Assembly (NCBI GenBank): GCA_030430345.1
Contig: JAUIFT010000106.1
Location: 1 to 7,455 of the forward strand
Source of the DNA: Calditrichia bacterium
GTDB taxonomy: Bacteria > Calditrichota > Calditrichia > RBG-13-44-9 > J042
Length of the DNA stretch: 7,455 nt
Reading direction: 5' to 3'
In this document: positions 1-6,307 of the stretch, piece after piece
How the letters are laid out: each line of letters starts with the position of its first letter
Position numbering within the stretch: the first letter of the stretch is position 1
Made by a program: the position numbers and the translations under genes
The notes under the pieces: model-generated
Databases searched by the model: none
What the model saw: the letters and a program-made list of their open reading frames with translations, nothing else
What the model was told of the DNA's origin: nothing

Positions 1-16
1 GATGCTTGATGCCTAG

Positions 17-178
17 AGGGCCTGTTGACATTCGGCCAGTATCGCAAATTTTGAGCGATTTTCTTGCCGAATACGGCGATTTTTGAGTCGCGATGCAGCG
101 TATCTCGCGAAAAATGCAACAAAATTCGGCGTGAAAAGCGCCAAAAAGTGGGGTGTTGGATGAATATCAACACGCCCT
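17..178. mobile_element. MITE-like element with imperfect terminal inverted repeats
   Basis: The two ends, 17-38 and 157-178, are inverted copies of each other with 18 of 22 positions matching (core AGGGC-TGTTGA-ATTC-CCA). They enclose a short stretch with no convincing gene. This is the structure of a miniature inverted-repeat transposable element or other non-autonomous dispersed repeat. The interior has further short repeats built from GCGATTTT and CGGCG-like words. I see no clear target-site duplication, although TA occurs beside both ends (14-15 and 178-179). The left repeat contains a perfect TTGACA (25-30) without a good -10 partner. No transposase is present, so any movement would need one supplied elsewhere. 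Copy number cannot be judged from one window. Confidence 0.55.
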
Positions 179-207
179 AATCCTATCGATTTTGCAGGGG
201 AGCTACA

Positions 208-486
208 ATGAGCGTTACCAGAATTAATGAATTCCTGGCGCAGGAAGGCCAGGGAGACGCATTGCGAAAACTGATACAATCTTTTCAGGGAGAGATTGAG
301 GCATCCCGGGGATGTCAATCCTGCAAAGTTTTGCAAAGTAAACAAAATGCCGATAGCGTTGTGGTAATTGAAGTATGGGATTCTGTTGAAGATCATGAAG
401 CCTCGGTTAAAAACATTCCGGTCGATGCATTGCAAGCAGCGATGAAGCTGTTAGCGGCACCACCCAAAGGTGAATATTTCCAGTAG
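208..486 (+). CDS. ABM-domain protein, putative quinol monooxygenase
   Basis: This 92-residue protein has the size and pattern of the antibiotic biosynthesis monooxygenase (ABM) superfamily, which are dimeric alpha+beta-barrel proteins such as YgiN-type quinol monooxygenases. The N-terminal strand (VTRINEFLAQEGQGDALRKL) leads into the first helix. The segment around residues 34-37 (RGCQSCKV) and the strand SVVVIEVWDSVEDHEAS are also typical. Cofactor-free oxidation of quinols or aromatic substrates is known for some members; the substrate here cannot be read from sequence. The ATG is preceded by a strong Shine-Dalgarno AGGGGAG at 197-203. Only about 29 bases separate it from the inverted-repeat element upstream, so its promoter must lie inside or before that element. 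It ends with TAG, 161 bases before the GMC start, so co-transcription with GMC is possible but not shown. Confidence 0.8.
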   Translation: MSVTRINEFLAQEGQGDALRKLIQSFQGEIEASRGCQSCKVLQSKQNADSVVVIEVWDSVEDHEASVKNIPVDALQAAMKLLAAPPKGEYFQ

Positions 487-540
487 AGCGTTTTACAATT
501 AATCTTGATATATTGTTATGTCAAGAGTGTTGCTTTTAAG

Positions 541-570
541 TTGTTTTTGAACAGTGCTCAATTTTTAATA
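541..570 (+). promoter_or_regulatory. Possible sigma-70-like promoter for the GMC gene
   Basis: TTGTTT (541-546) and TTAATA (565-570) are separated by 18 bases, about 78 bases upstream of the GMC start in an AT-rich gap. Both hexamers are imperfect, so this is only a candidate. Confidence 0.25.
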
Positions 571-633
571 AACATTTGTTTGTTCGATCTACTTTTAGGA
601 AAATCCGAATATCAGCAATATTTTTGCTCAGTA

Positions 634-640
634 AGAAAGG
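634..640 (+). promoter_or_regulatory. Shine-Dalgarno deciding the GMC start
   Basis: AGAAAGG lies 7 bases before ATG 648. The following residues (MKTEQPQYDFDYVVIGSGFG) begin directly at the FAD-binding fold, as expected for the family. The longer open frame reaching back to a TTG at 576 has no comparable site, so 648 is preferred. The FKBP gene downstream uses the same AGAAAGG at the same 7-base spacing. Confidence 0.75.
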
Positions 641-647
641 CATTACC

Positions 648-2270
648 ATGAAAACAGAACAACCTCAATACGACTTTGATTACGTTGTTATTGGTTCCGG
701 GTTTGGCGGATCAGTTTCCGCACTCCGTCTCGCAGAAAAAGGCTACCGGGTCCTTGTGCTGGAGAAAGGGCAGTGGAAAACGCCTAAAGACTTTGCGAAA
801 AACATCTGGAATTTAAAACGCTGGATGTGGCTGCCGGCCATGCGTTTTTTCGGCATCTTCAAACTGACCTATTTTCGTCACGTAGCGGTGTTGTCCGGCG
901 TTGGGGTCGGGGGCGGTTCGCTGGTTTATGCGAATACGCTGCCGGTGCCGAAAAAGAAATTTTACACCGCAAAAAGTTGGGCACATTTGGCCGATTGGGA
1001 AAAAGAGCTGGAAGATTTTTATCCCCTGGCGTTACGGATGCTTGGTGCAACGCCAAACCCGGTCTTGCAAACCGGTGATCTTGCCCTGAAAAAATTGGGC
1101 GAGAATCTTGGACTGGCAGACAAATTCCAACCGACCAATGTTGCCGTTTATTTTGGGAAAGCGAACGAAACGGTAGATGATCCATATTTTGACGGTAAAG
1201 GGCCGGCACGAACCGGCTGTAATTTCTGTGGCGGCTGTATGGTCGGATGCCGTTACAATGCTAAAAACACACTTGACAAAAACTATTGATATCTGGCTCA
1301 GCAACTGGGGGTGAAAATTCAGGCAGAATCTGAAGTGGTAAACGTAGTTCCGCTCGACAGCGGTGAGGGGGAAAATGGCTATCGCATAGACTGGCAGCAA
1401 TCAACCCGGCTATTTAAGAAGAAAGGCAGTGTTACCTGCCGGGGGGTGGTATTTTCCGCTGGCGTTTTGGGGACGGTGAAATTGCTACTGAAATTGAAGG
1501 ATAAATCTTTGCCGTTTCTTTCCGACCGGGTCGGGGCTAATATCCGCACCAATTCCGAAAGCCTTATTTCCATTACTACTTTGAAACGGGACAAGGTTTT
1601 GTCAAAAGGGGTCGCAATTGGTTCGATATTGCATACCGATGAAGACAGTCATTTGGAACCAGTGCGCTATAATGCCGGCTCCGGCTTCTGGCGTTTGATC
1701 GGGCTGCCTATGGTTCATGGGAAAACAATGGTCAAACGTATCGGAAGTATGTTTTACGATTTTGGGCGTCATCCCGTAAAAAATATGAAAGTTTATTTTA
1801 CTGATGACTGGGCAAAGCGCACTCAAATTATGCTCTTTATGCAAACGATTGACTCTACATTGCGTTTTACCAAAGGCCTTTTTGGCATGAAATCGAAGAT
1901 GGAGGATGGCGATCCACCAACCTCTTTTATCCCGGAAGCATTTGAGCTGGCCGATAAATATTCGGAACTGATCGATGGCAAGCCGTATGTGCTGGCGAGT
2001 GAGGCAATGATGGGGATTCCCACCACTGCTCATATACTTGGCGGTGCGGTCATGGGGAAAAATAGGGGAGAGGGCGTAATCGATAGTCAAAATCGGGTTT
2101 TCGGATATCAGAATATGTACGTCTGCGATGGTTCGATGATATCCGCGAATCCCGGTGTTAATCCTTCTTTAACGATTACTGCCATATCTGAAAGGGCTAT
2201 GAGTAAAATTCCGGAAAAGAATCCGGAAGCTGTTGCCACTGTTAATCCTGAAGAAGCGCCTGTGTTGTAA
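648..2270 (+). pseudogene. GMC oxidoreductase, cholesterol oxidase-like, interrupted by in-frame TGA
   Basis: The protein is an FAD-dependent oxidoreductase of the GMC family, resembling the bacterial cholesterol-oxidase-like branch. Residue numbers count the TGA as codon 214. The dinucleotide-binding motif GSGFGG is at 16-21, followed by VLVLEKG, which ends the first beta-alpha-beta unit, and the FAD-contacting GVGVGGGSLVYANTL. A cysteine-rich motif C191-x2-C194-x2-C197-x3-C201 follows. The C-terminal substrate/FAD region has TAHILGGAVMG with the candidate catalytic H462, then NMYVCDGS and GVNPSLTI with N505. Codon 214 (1287-1289) is TGA inside the segment NTLDKNY-stop-YLAQQLG, where relatives normally have leucine (LDKNYLYLA). 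Everything before and after is open in the same frame, with no other stop or frameshift, over a total of 540 codons. The lesion is one substitution away from TTA leucine. It may be a recent nonsense mutation, a sequencing error, or a read-through site. If real and not read through, the product lacks its catalytic half and the gene is dead. Confidence 0.8.
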
Positions 2271-2392
2271 GACTTCCCTTTGCGTTCTTTTATGTGTTTC
2301 TTAAAACTGGTAAATCGCAAATCAATTTTATATTACAGAAGCTTTTTACTTAGAATTACCATCCATTTGTTTTCTTTTATTATATTGCCCGC

Positions 2393-2398
2393 TATAAT
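2393..2398 (+). promoter_or_regulatory. Candidate -10 box upstream of the GNAT gene
   Basis: A perfect TATAAT lies 28 bases before the acetyltransferase ATG, in an AT-rich gap of 156 bases. The best upstream match, TTGTTT at 2367-2372, is 20 bases away, longer than usual, so the -35 element is weak. If real, the transcript would have a leader of only about 20 bases and would carry both GNAT and the TIR-EEP gene. Confidence 0.35.
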
Positions 2399-2426
2399 TA
2401 AGATATGATTTAGAAAACTTTAGCGG

Positions 2427-2978
2427 ATGCCCATGTTCCCCAAAAATTTCCAAAGTAAACGTTTAATTTATCGCCCCTACAAATTCGAAGATATTGATCA
2501 AATTTTGAAGTATGCGGCAGACCCGGAATGGTCGCGTTATTTGCCGGTACCGGTGCCGTATACCAGGACGGATGCAGAAAAATTCGTCGCCAGTCAATTA
2601 TTACTGGAATGGGAGAAAAATCCATCCTGGGCCCTGGCGCTGCAGGGAGAATCGATTGGGGGCATAAACATTCGCCTTTTCCCTGAGCATGCTTTGGCCG
2701 AAGTGGGATATAGCATCGCCAGACCGCACTGGGGAAAAGGGTTGGCGTCGGAAGCATTGCAAACCATTTTAGATTTAGCTTTCCGCAACGATGAGCGTTT
2801 AAATCGGGTCCGGGCAATGGCGGATGCGCGTAATATCGGGTCTATAAAGGTGATGGAAAAATGCGGGATGTCCCGGGAAGGTGTTTTACGGCAGAATCAG
2901 CAGATGAGGGGCGAACTTTTCGATGAAGCATGGTATGGTATTTTACGGCCAGAATGGGAAGCTAACCGGAAATCGTAA
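2427..2978 (+). CDS. GNAT-family N-acetyltransferase, RimJ/RimL type
   Basis: This 183-residue acetyltransferase uses acetyl-CoA to acetylate an amine on a protein terminus or small molecule; the acceptor is not predictable. Family marks are the N-terminal RLIYRPYKFEDIDQILKY (12-29), the strand EVGYSIARPHWGKG with the acetyl-CoA loop HWGKGLASEAL (101-111), and the closing N136-x2-S139...EKCGM (144-148). The short final strand is around 165-174 (LFDEAWYGIL). Length is normal for single-domain RimJ/RimL-like enzymes, which also include aminoglycoside- and spermidine-acetylating relatives. The ATG at 2427 is preceded only by a weak ribosome site. An equally possible ATG at 2433 would remove two residues, and a TAG at 2421 closes the frame upstream. 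The TAA stop is 12 bases before the TIR-EEP start and in the same frame, so the two are probably co-transcribed. Confidence 0.88.
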   Translation: MPMFPKNFQSKRLIYRPYKFEDIDQILKYAADPEWSRYLPVPVPYTRTDAEKFVASQLLLEWEKNPSWALALQGESIGGINIRLFPEHALAEVGYSIARPHWGKGLASEALQTILDLAFRNDERLNRVRAMADARNIGSIKVMEKCGMSREGVLRQNQQMRGELFDEAWYGILRPEWEANRKS

Positions 2979-2990
2979 ACAACTATTGGA

Positions 2991-4670
2991 TTGAAGCTAT
3001 TGAAAGAATCCTCCTCGATAAAAAACAGTGACAACAATGTTTTCCTTTCTTACACCCTTGCAGACAAAGCATTGGCAGAAAAACTAACCCGAAAGTTGGA
3101 AGATGCCGGGCAATCTGTCTGGATAGATGTTGAAGATATCCGTTATGCAGATAATTGGAAGGATGCCGTCTGGCCGGCGCTGGAGCGTGCCAGGGCCGTT
3201 TTATTCATAACCAGCGCAGCTGCTTTGGCCTCCCGGAATTGCCTGGAAGAACTGGCGTATGCTGCCGAACTGGGAAAGCGAATCATCCCAATTATTGCGG
3301 AAAGAGTTAGCGGCGCACCGGCAACTTTAAAATCCCGGGTGCGCAGAGATTTTAGCCGCGCTAATGATTTTAATGAGGAATTATTGCGCTTGTTAAAAGA
3401 CATTAACAGCGAGTCGGAATATGTAGAGCTTCATACCCACTTGACCTTTCGGGCGGCCCGCTGGCGGGCAGATAAAACCGGTTTGCTGGACAGCCGGGAA
3501 ATTCGCAAAGCGGATAACTGGGTAAATGAAGCTGAGAAGCAACCGGACCTCAATCCGCGACCGACGCCACTCTTAACCAATTTTATTCAGGAAAGTAAGC
3601 AGCAGATCAAACGGCGCCGCCTGAAAACGACCGGCTTCTTTCTATTGCTCTTTCTTCTAATTGCCGGCAGTTATTTTGGCCGGGAGTGGTGGTTGGGGAT
3701 ACCCCGTGCAGGTATCTCATCCCAAACCGCTGCTATGGATAAGTCTGTCGCTGAGCGAACAGTTCAAGGGGTTGAAAATTTACACGCTGCACTGCTCGAA
3801 ACGCTGCCGGATAAAGAAGATCGCAATCTACTATTGATCGCCACCTGGAATATCCGCCAGTTGGATCGGCATAAAAGACCGCTGGAGGCGCTGCATTATA
3901 TCGCGGAAATTATATCCTTTTTTGATATTGTCGCGATTCAGGAGGCGATGGGAGATCAGCGCGATTATCGCAAGATAAAATCGCTGCTGGGAAATGGCTG
4001 GCAATCATTGGAAAGCGATATCAATGAAGGACAGCGGGGCAATCAGGAACGATTAGCGTTTTTCTATGACGCTCGCAAAGTGTCACTTACCGCGTTGGTT
4101 GGCGAATTGAATTTGCCAGAGTCTCCGGCGGAAACCGGGAATCCTTACCGCAGTCCGTATTTTGCCGGTTTTTCCATAAATGACCGGCAGCTTGCATTGT
4201 GTAATGTTCATTTGCGTTGGGGACGAAATGAAAACGACCGGCCGGTTATTATGAAAGCAATCGCAGACGCCCTGGTGAAAAAGGTCGAGAGAGGGAGGGA
4301 CTTTCCCCCGAATTTTATCCTTTTGGGTGATATGAATGCCGGTTCCGTCGGCGGAGAAATCCTGACTACGCTGGAAAACGCCGGATTAACCCTGCCGGCA
4401 GCGGTGCGTAATTTGTCAGTATCTCCGTTCCAGGAAAGGCCCTATGCGCAAATCGCATTAAAATTGGCTGAAGACGATTTTTCGCTTCCGGATGAGGGTG
4501 GTGTTTTTAATTTCTTTCAGTATGTTTTTACAGATAATGAGGAAGAAATATATCGTGCAGACATTGAGAAAATTCGGCGCAGTGGCAAATACAAATATAA
4601 CCGGACGTTGTTGATGTCCGATCATTTTCCTAAGTGGATCTCATTGAAAATCAAGAGTAACAATAAATGA
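2991..4670 (+). CDS. TIR domain-transmembrane-EEP (endonuclease/exonuclease/phosphatase) fusion protein
   Basis: 559 residues with four parts. (1) A TIR domain at about 15-135: NVFLSYTLAD, VWIDVEDI, AVLFITSAAALASRNCLEEL and RIIPII. E87 in the C84-x2-E87 motif matches the catalytic glutamate of NAD-cleaving TIR domains. (2) A linker at about 142-205 (YVELHTHLTFRAARW, TGLLDSREIRKADNWV, PRPTPLLTNFIQESK), a segment characteristic of bacterial TIR proteins that carry WD40 or other effectors. (3) KRRRLK at 207-212 followed by a hydrophobic helix at about 214-229. (4) An EEP domain at about 278-555 with ATWNIR (N287), IQE (E318), EGQRGNQERLAFFYD (345-359), NVHL (H407), GDMN (D447, N449) and SDHF (D544, H545), so the metal-dependent phosphoesterase site is complete. 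The start is a TTG at 2991, or at 3000; the frame holds no ATG before residue 249, although the TIR domain clearly begins near residue 15. The gene is 12 bases behind GNAT. Domain calls are firm; the substrate and any defence role are inference. Confidence 0.9.
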   Translation: MKLLKESSSIKNSDNNVFLSYTLADKALAEKLTRKLEDAGQSVWIDVEDIRYADNWKDAVWPALERARAVLFITSAAALASRNCLEELAYAAELGKRIIPIIAERVSGAPATLKSRVRRDFSRANDFNEELLRLLKDINSESEYVELHTHLTFRAARWRADKTGLLDSREIRKADNWVNEAEKQPDLNPRPTPLLTNFIQESKQQIKRRRLKTTGFFLLLFLLIAGSYFGREWWLGIPRAGISSQTAAMDKSVAERTVQGVENLHAALLETLPDKEDRNLLLIATWNIRQLDRHKRPLEALHYIAEIISFFDIVAIQEAMGDQRDYRKIKSLLGNGWQSLESDINEGQRGNQERLAFFYDARKVSLTALVGELNLPESPAETGNPYRSPYFAGFSINDRQLALCNVHLRWGRNENDRPVIMKAIADALVKKVERGRDFPPNFILLGDMNAGSVGGEILTTLENAGLTLPAAVRNLSVSPFQERPYAQIALKLAEDDFSLPDEGGVFNFFQYVFTDNEEEIYRADIEKIRRSGKYKYNRTLLMSDHFPKWISLKIKSNNK

Positions 4671-4717
4671 GGCATTGTTTACTTGCAAATTGAAAAGTAA
4701 CAATTTTTAGAAAAAAT

Positions 4718-4745
4718 TTGATATCGGGCTGAAATGTGTTATTTT
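4718..4745 (+). promoter_or_regulatory. Sigma-70-like promoter for the FKBP lipoprotein gene
   Basis: TTGATA (4718-4723) and TATTTT (4740-4745) are separated by 16 bases. The -10 box is preceded by TG at 4737-4738, giving an extended -10. Transcription would begin near 4752 and give a leader of about 118 bases. It lies in the gap after the TIR-EEP stop codon, so the FKBP gene probably has its own transcript. Confidence 0.5.
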
Positions 4746-4854
4746 GGCGCTGCCTTTAGAAAAGGTGATTATCTAACAATGACATAAGAACAGGTACTGA
4801 TTAAATTACAGCCTTCTTTTTTCCCCGCCTAAAATGCTTAAAACCATACATAAT

Positions 4855-4862
4855 AGAAAGGA
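4855..4862 (+). promoter_or_regulatory. Shine-Dalgarno deciding the FKBP start
   Basis: AGAAAGGA sits 7 bases before ATG 4870. An in-frame ATG at 4834 has no ribosome site and would add 12 polar/basic residues in front of an otherwise typical lipoprotein signal peptide. The start at 4870 is therefore chosen. Confidence 0.8.
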
Positions 4863-4869
4863 TCATCTA

Positions 4870-5577
4870 ATGAAATTTTGGAAGTTTTTACTCCTGCCAA
4901 TCGTTGCGATTGCTTTAATTACTTGTCAAAGTAATCCGGTCGGCAGCGGCGATATTGTTTTACAGTCTGAAGTAGACAGTATGAGCTATAGCTTTGGCGC
5001 TCAAGTTGGTAATAACATTGAATTTGCAGCTGATGAATTAAATATTGACGCATTGTTGCACGGAATGCGCGATGCCTTATTAAAGAAGGGCATTAAGCTG
5101 TCCGATGAAGAGATTCTTGCCGGTTTCAACAAGTGTAATCAGGTGATCCGGAAAAGTTTTCAGGAGAATCAGCAGAAGCTTGCTACTGAAAACCTGCGTG
5201 AGGGATTGGAATTCCTGAAAGAAAATAAGAGCAAAGATGGCGTTGTTGAATTGCCGAGCGGCCTGCAATACAAAGTGCTGCAAGAAGGCACTGGTGCATC
5301 TCCGGCTGCCACGGACAAAGTGTTAACTCACTACCGGGGCACACTCATTGATGGCACCGAATTTGATAGTTCCTACAAGCGTGGCGAGCCGATCTCTTTC
5401 TCCCTGAACGGTGTTATTCCCGGATGGACCGAAGGCATTCAGTTGATGAAGGAAGGCGCAAAGTATGAATTCTATATCCCGGCAAACCTTGCTTACGGTG
5501 AGCGTGGTAGCGGGCAGCGTATTCCGCCAAATTCTACCCTGGTTTTTGAGGTGGAGCTTGTTAAAGTGAATCCTTAA
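4870..5577 (+). CDS. FKBP-type peptidyl-prolyl cis-trans isomerase, predicted lipoprotein (FkpA/Mip-like)
   Basis: This 235-residue protein speeds cis-trans isomerisation of proline peptide bonds and assists folding in the cell envelope. It starts with a lipoprotein signal peptide, MKFWKFLLLPIVAIALIT, and C19 is the predicted lipidated cysteine. The lipobox LITC has threonine before the cysteine, a tolerated but less common residue. Residues about 36-120 form the helical dimerisation domain of FkpA/Mip proteins (SYSFGAQVGNNI, then the charged helix QENQQKLATENLREGLEFL). The FKBP domain covers about 131-233, with the binding-pocket residues Y155, F165-D166, V182-I183, W186, Y209 and F226 retained in HYRGTLIDGTEFDSS, GVIPGW and LAYGERG. 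Length and order are normal for the family. The gene has its own candidate promoter and is followed by a strong terminator, so it is probably monocistronic. Confidence 0.93.
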   Translation: MKFWKFLLLPIVAIALITCQSNPVGSGDIVLQSEVDSMSYSFGAQVGNNIEFAADELNIDALLHGMRDALLKKGIKLSDEEILAGFNKCNQVIRKSFQENQQKLATENLREGLEFLKENKSKDGVVELPSGLQYKVLQEGTGASPAATDKVLTHYRGTLIDGTEFDSSYKRGEPISFSLNGVIPGWTEGIQLMKEGAKYEFYIPANLAYGERGSGQRIPPNSTLVFEVELVKVNP

Positions 5578-5612
5578 AGCAAGCCGCGGAAATATCTGCA
5601 TCATTTTTTTGT

Positions 5613-5650
5613 AAGGGGCAATGCCAAAGCGTTGTCCCTTTTCTTTTTTG
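5613..5650 (+). terminator. Rho-independent terminator after the FKBP gene
   Basis: A 12-bp stem AAGGGGCAATGC (5613-5624) pairs with GCGTTGTCCCTT (5629-5640), with two G-U type wobbles, around the 4-base loop CAAA. It is followed directly by TTCTTTTTT. It lies 35 bases after the FKBP stop and separates that gene from msrA. Confidence 0.85.
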
Positions 5651-5666
5651 ATGGAGAGGGAATTTT

Positions 5667-5720
5667 ATGTATCTTTTCCGCCGCGGGAGGGTTCAAATGA
5701 AGACAGGAAAAGGAGAATAA
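5667..5720 (+). CDS. Possible 17-codon leader ORF upstream of msrA
   Basis: ATG at 5667 opens a short frame encoding MYLFRRGRVQMKTGKGE. It ends with TAA at 5718-5720, one base before the msrA ATG. A Shine-Dalgarno-like GGAGAGG (5653-5659) lies 7 bases in front of it. The msrA ribosome site AAGGAG (5710-5715) is inside its last codons, so ribosomes finishing it could re-initiate on msrA. No homology is recognised, and chance occurrence is quite possible for an ORF this short. Confidence 0.3.
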   Translation: MYLFRRGRVQMKTGKGE

Positions 5721-5721
5721 A

Positions 5722-6273
5722 ATGACATCTGATAGATTAGAAAAAGCGACATTGGGCGCAGGGTGCTTTTGGTGTGTGGAAGCGGTATTTCAGCGCTTAA
5801 AAGGGGTTGAGAGCGTCGTATCCGGATATACCGGCGGGAAGGTGCCAAACCCAACTTACCGGGAAATTTGTTCCGGATTAACCGGGCATGCGGAAGTCGC
5901 CCAGGTAACTTTTGACCCGGCAGAAATTTCTTTCCAGCAGCTTCTTGAAATCTTTTGGCGTACCCACGATCCAACTACGCTCAACCGTCAGGGGGCCGAT
6001 GTGGGGACACAATACCGTTCTGCTATTTTTTATCATGACGATTCTCAGAAGGAAACTGCGGAAGCGTCAAAAGCGAAGACGGACGCTTCTGATTTGTGGA
6101 AAAATCCGATCGTTACTGAAATTAGCCCGCTTCCGCAGTTTTATGTTGCTGAGGATTATCACCAGAATTATTACAATGATAATCCCGGACAATCATATTG
6201 TTCGCTGGTCATTGCGCCGAAGCTGGCAAAGTTCTTTACGGAATTTAAGCACCTTATTGCAGAAGAAAATTAA
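5722..6273 (+). CDS. msrA: Peptide-methionine (S)-S-oxide reductase MsrA
   Basis: This 183-residue enzyme reduces the S epimer of methionine sulfoxide, free or in proteins, back to methionine, normally using thioredoxin as reductant. The active-site motif GCFWC is at 14-18, with nucleophilic C15. VSGYTGG is at 33-39, the catalytic glutamate E58 is in GHAEVAQVTFDP, and DVGTQYRSAIFY (93-104) and AEDYHQNYY (143-151) are in place. Possible resolving cysteines are C160 in QSYCSLVIAPK and C18. No signal peptide is visible, so it is cytoplasmic. The ATG follows AAGGAG by 6 bases. The terminator upstream implies a separate promoter within 5650-5721, but I cannot pick one out. The aldo/keto reductase starts 34 bases downstream, suggesting an operon. 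There is no fused or adjacent MsrB. Confidence 0.96.
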   Translation: MTSDRLEKATLGAGCFWCVEAVFQRLKGVESVVSGYTGGKVPNPTYREICSGLTGHAEVAQVTFDPAEISFQQLLEIFWRTHDPTTLNRQGADVGTQYRSAIFYHDDSQKETAEASKAKTDASDLWKNPIVTEISPLPQFYVAEDYHQNYYNDNPGQSYCSLVIAPKLAKFFTEFKHLIAEEN

Positions 6274-6307
6274 AGATGAAGCTGTTTTTGTTGTTTGAGG
6301 AGAAAAA

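Noticed and set aside
3..86. Short open frame at the left edge that could be the end of an upstream gene
   Set aside because: It is only 27 codons long, lies largely inside the inverted-repeat element, and shows no recognisable protein pattern.
13..435. 140-residue open frame on the minus strand
   Set aside because: It overlaps the well-supported ABM gene and the inverted-repeat element, has no recognisable domain, and shows irregular composition; it is a shadow frame.
1287..1289. TGA as a selenocysteine codon
   Set aside because: The position is normally leucine in relatives, with no active-site cysteine expected, and I see no convincing selenocysteine insertion hairpin just downstream.
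1311..2270. Downstream half of the GMC gene as an independent gene starting at GTG 1311
   Set aside because: It is in the same frame as the upstream half, continues the same protein family alignment, and lacks the FAD-binding N-terminus; the GTG is an internal valine codon.
4699..4719. AT-rich inverted repeat after the TIR-EEP stop (AATTTTT-AG-AAAAAATT)
   Set aside because: The stem has no G-C pairs and no following T run, so it is not a credible terminator; such repeats arise easily in AT-rich DNA.
4734..4787. 17-residue ORF in the FKBP leader
   Set aside because: Its start overlaps the candidate -10 region, it has no good ribosome site, and it would begin before the predicted transcript start.
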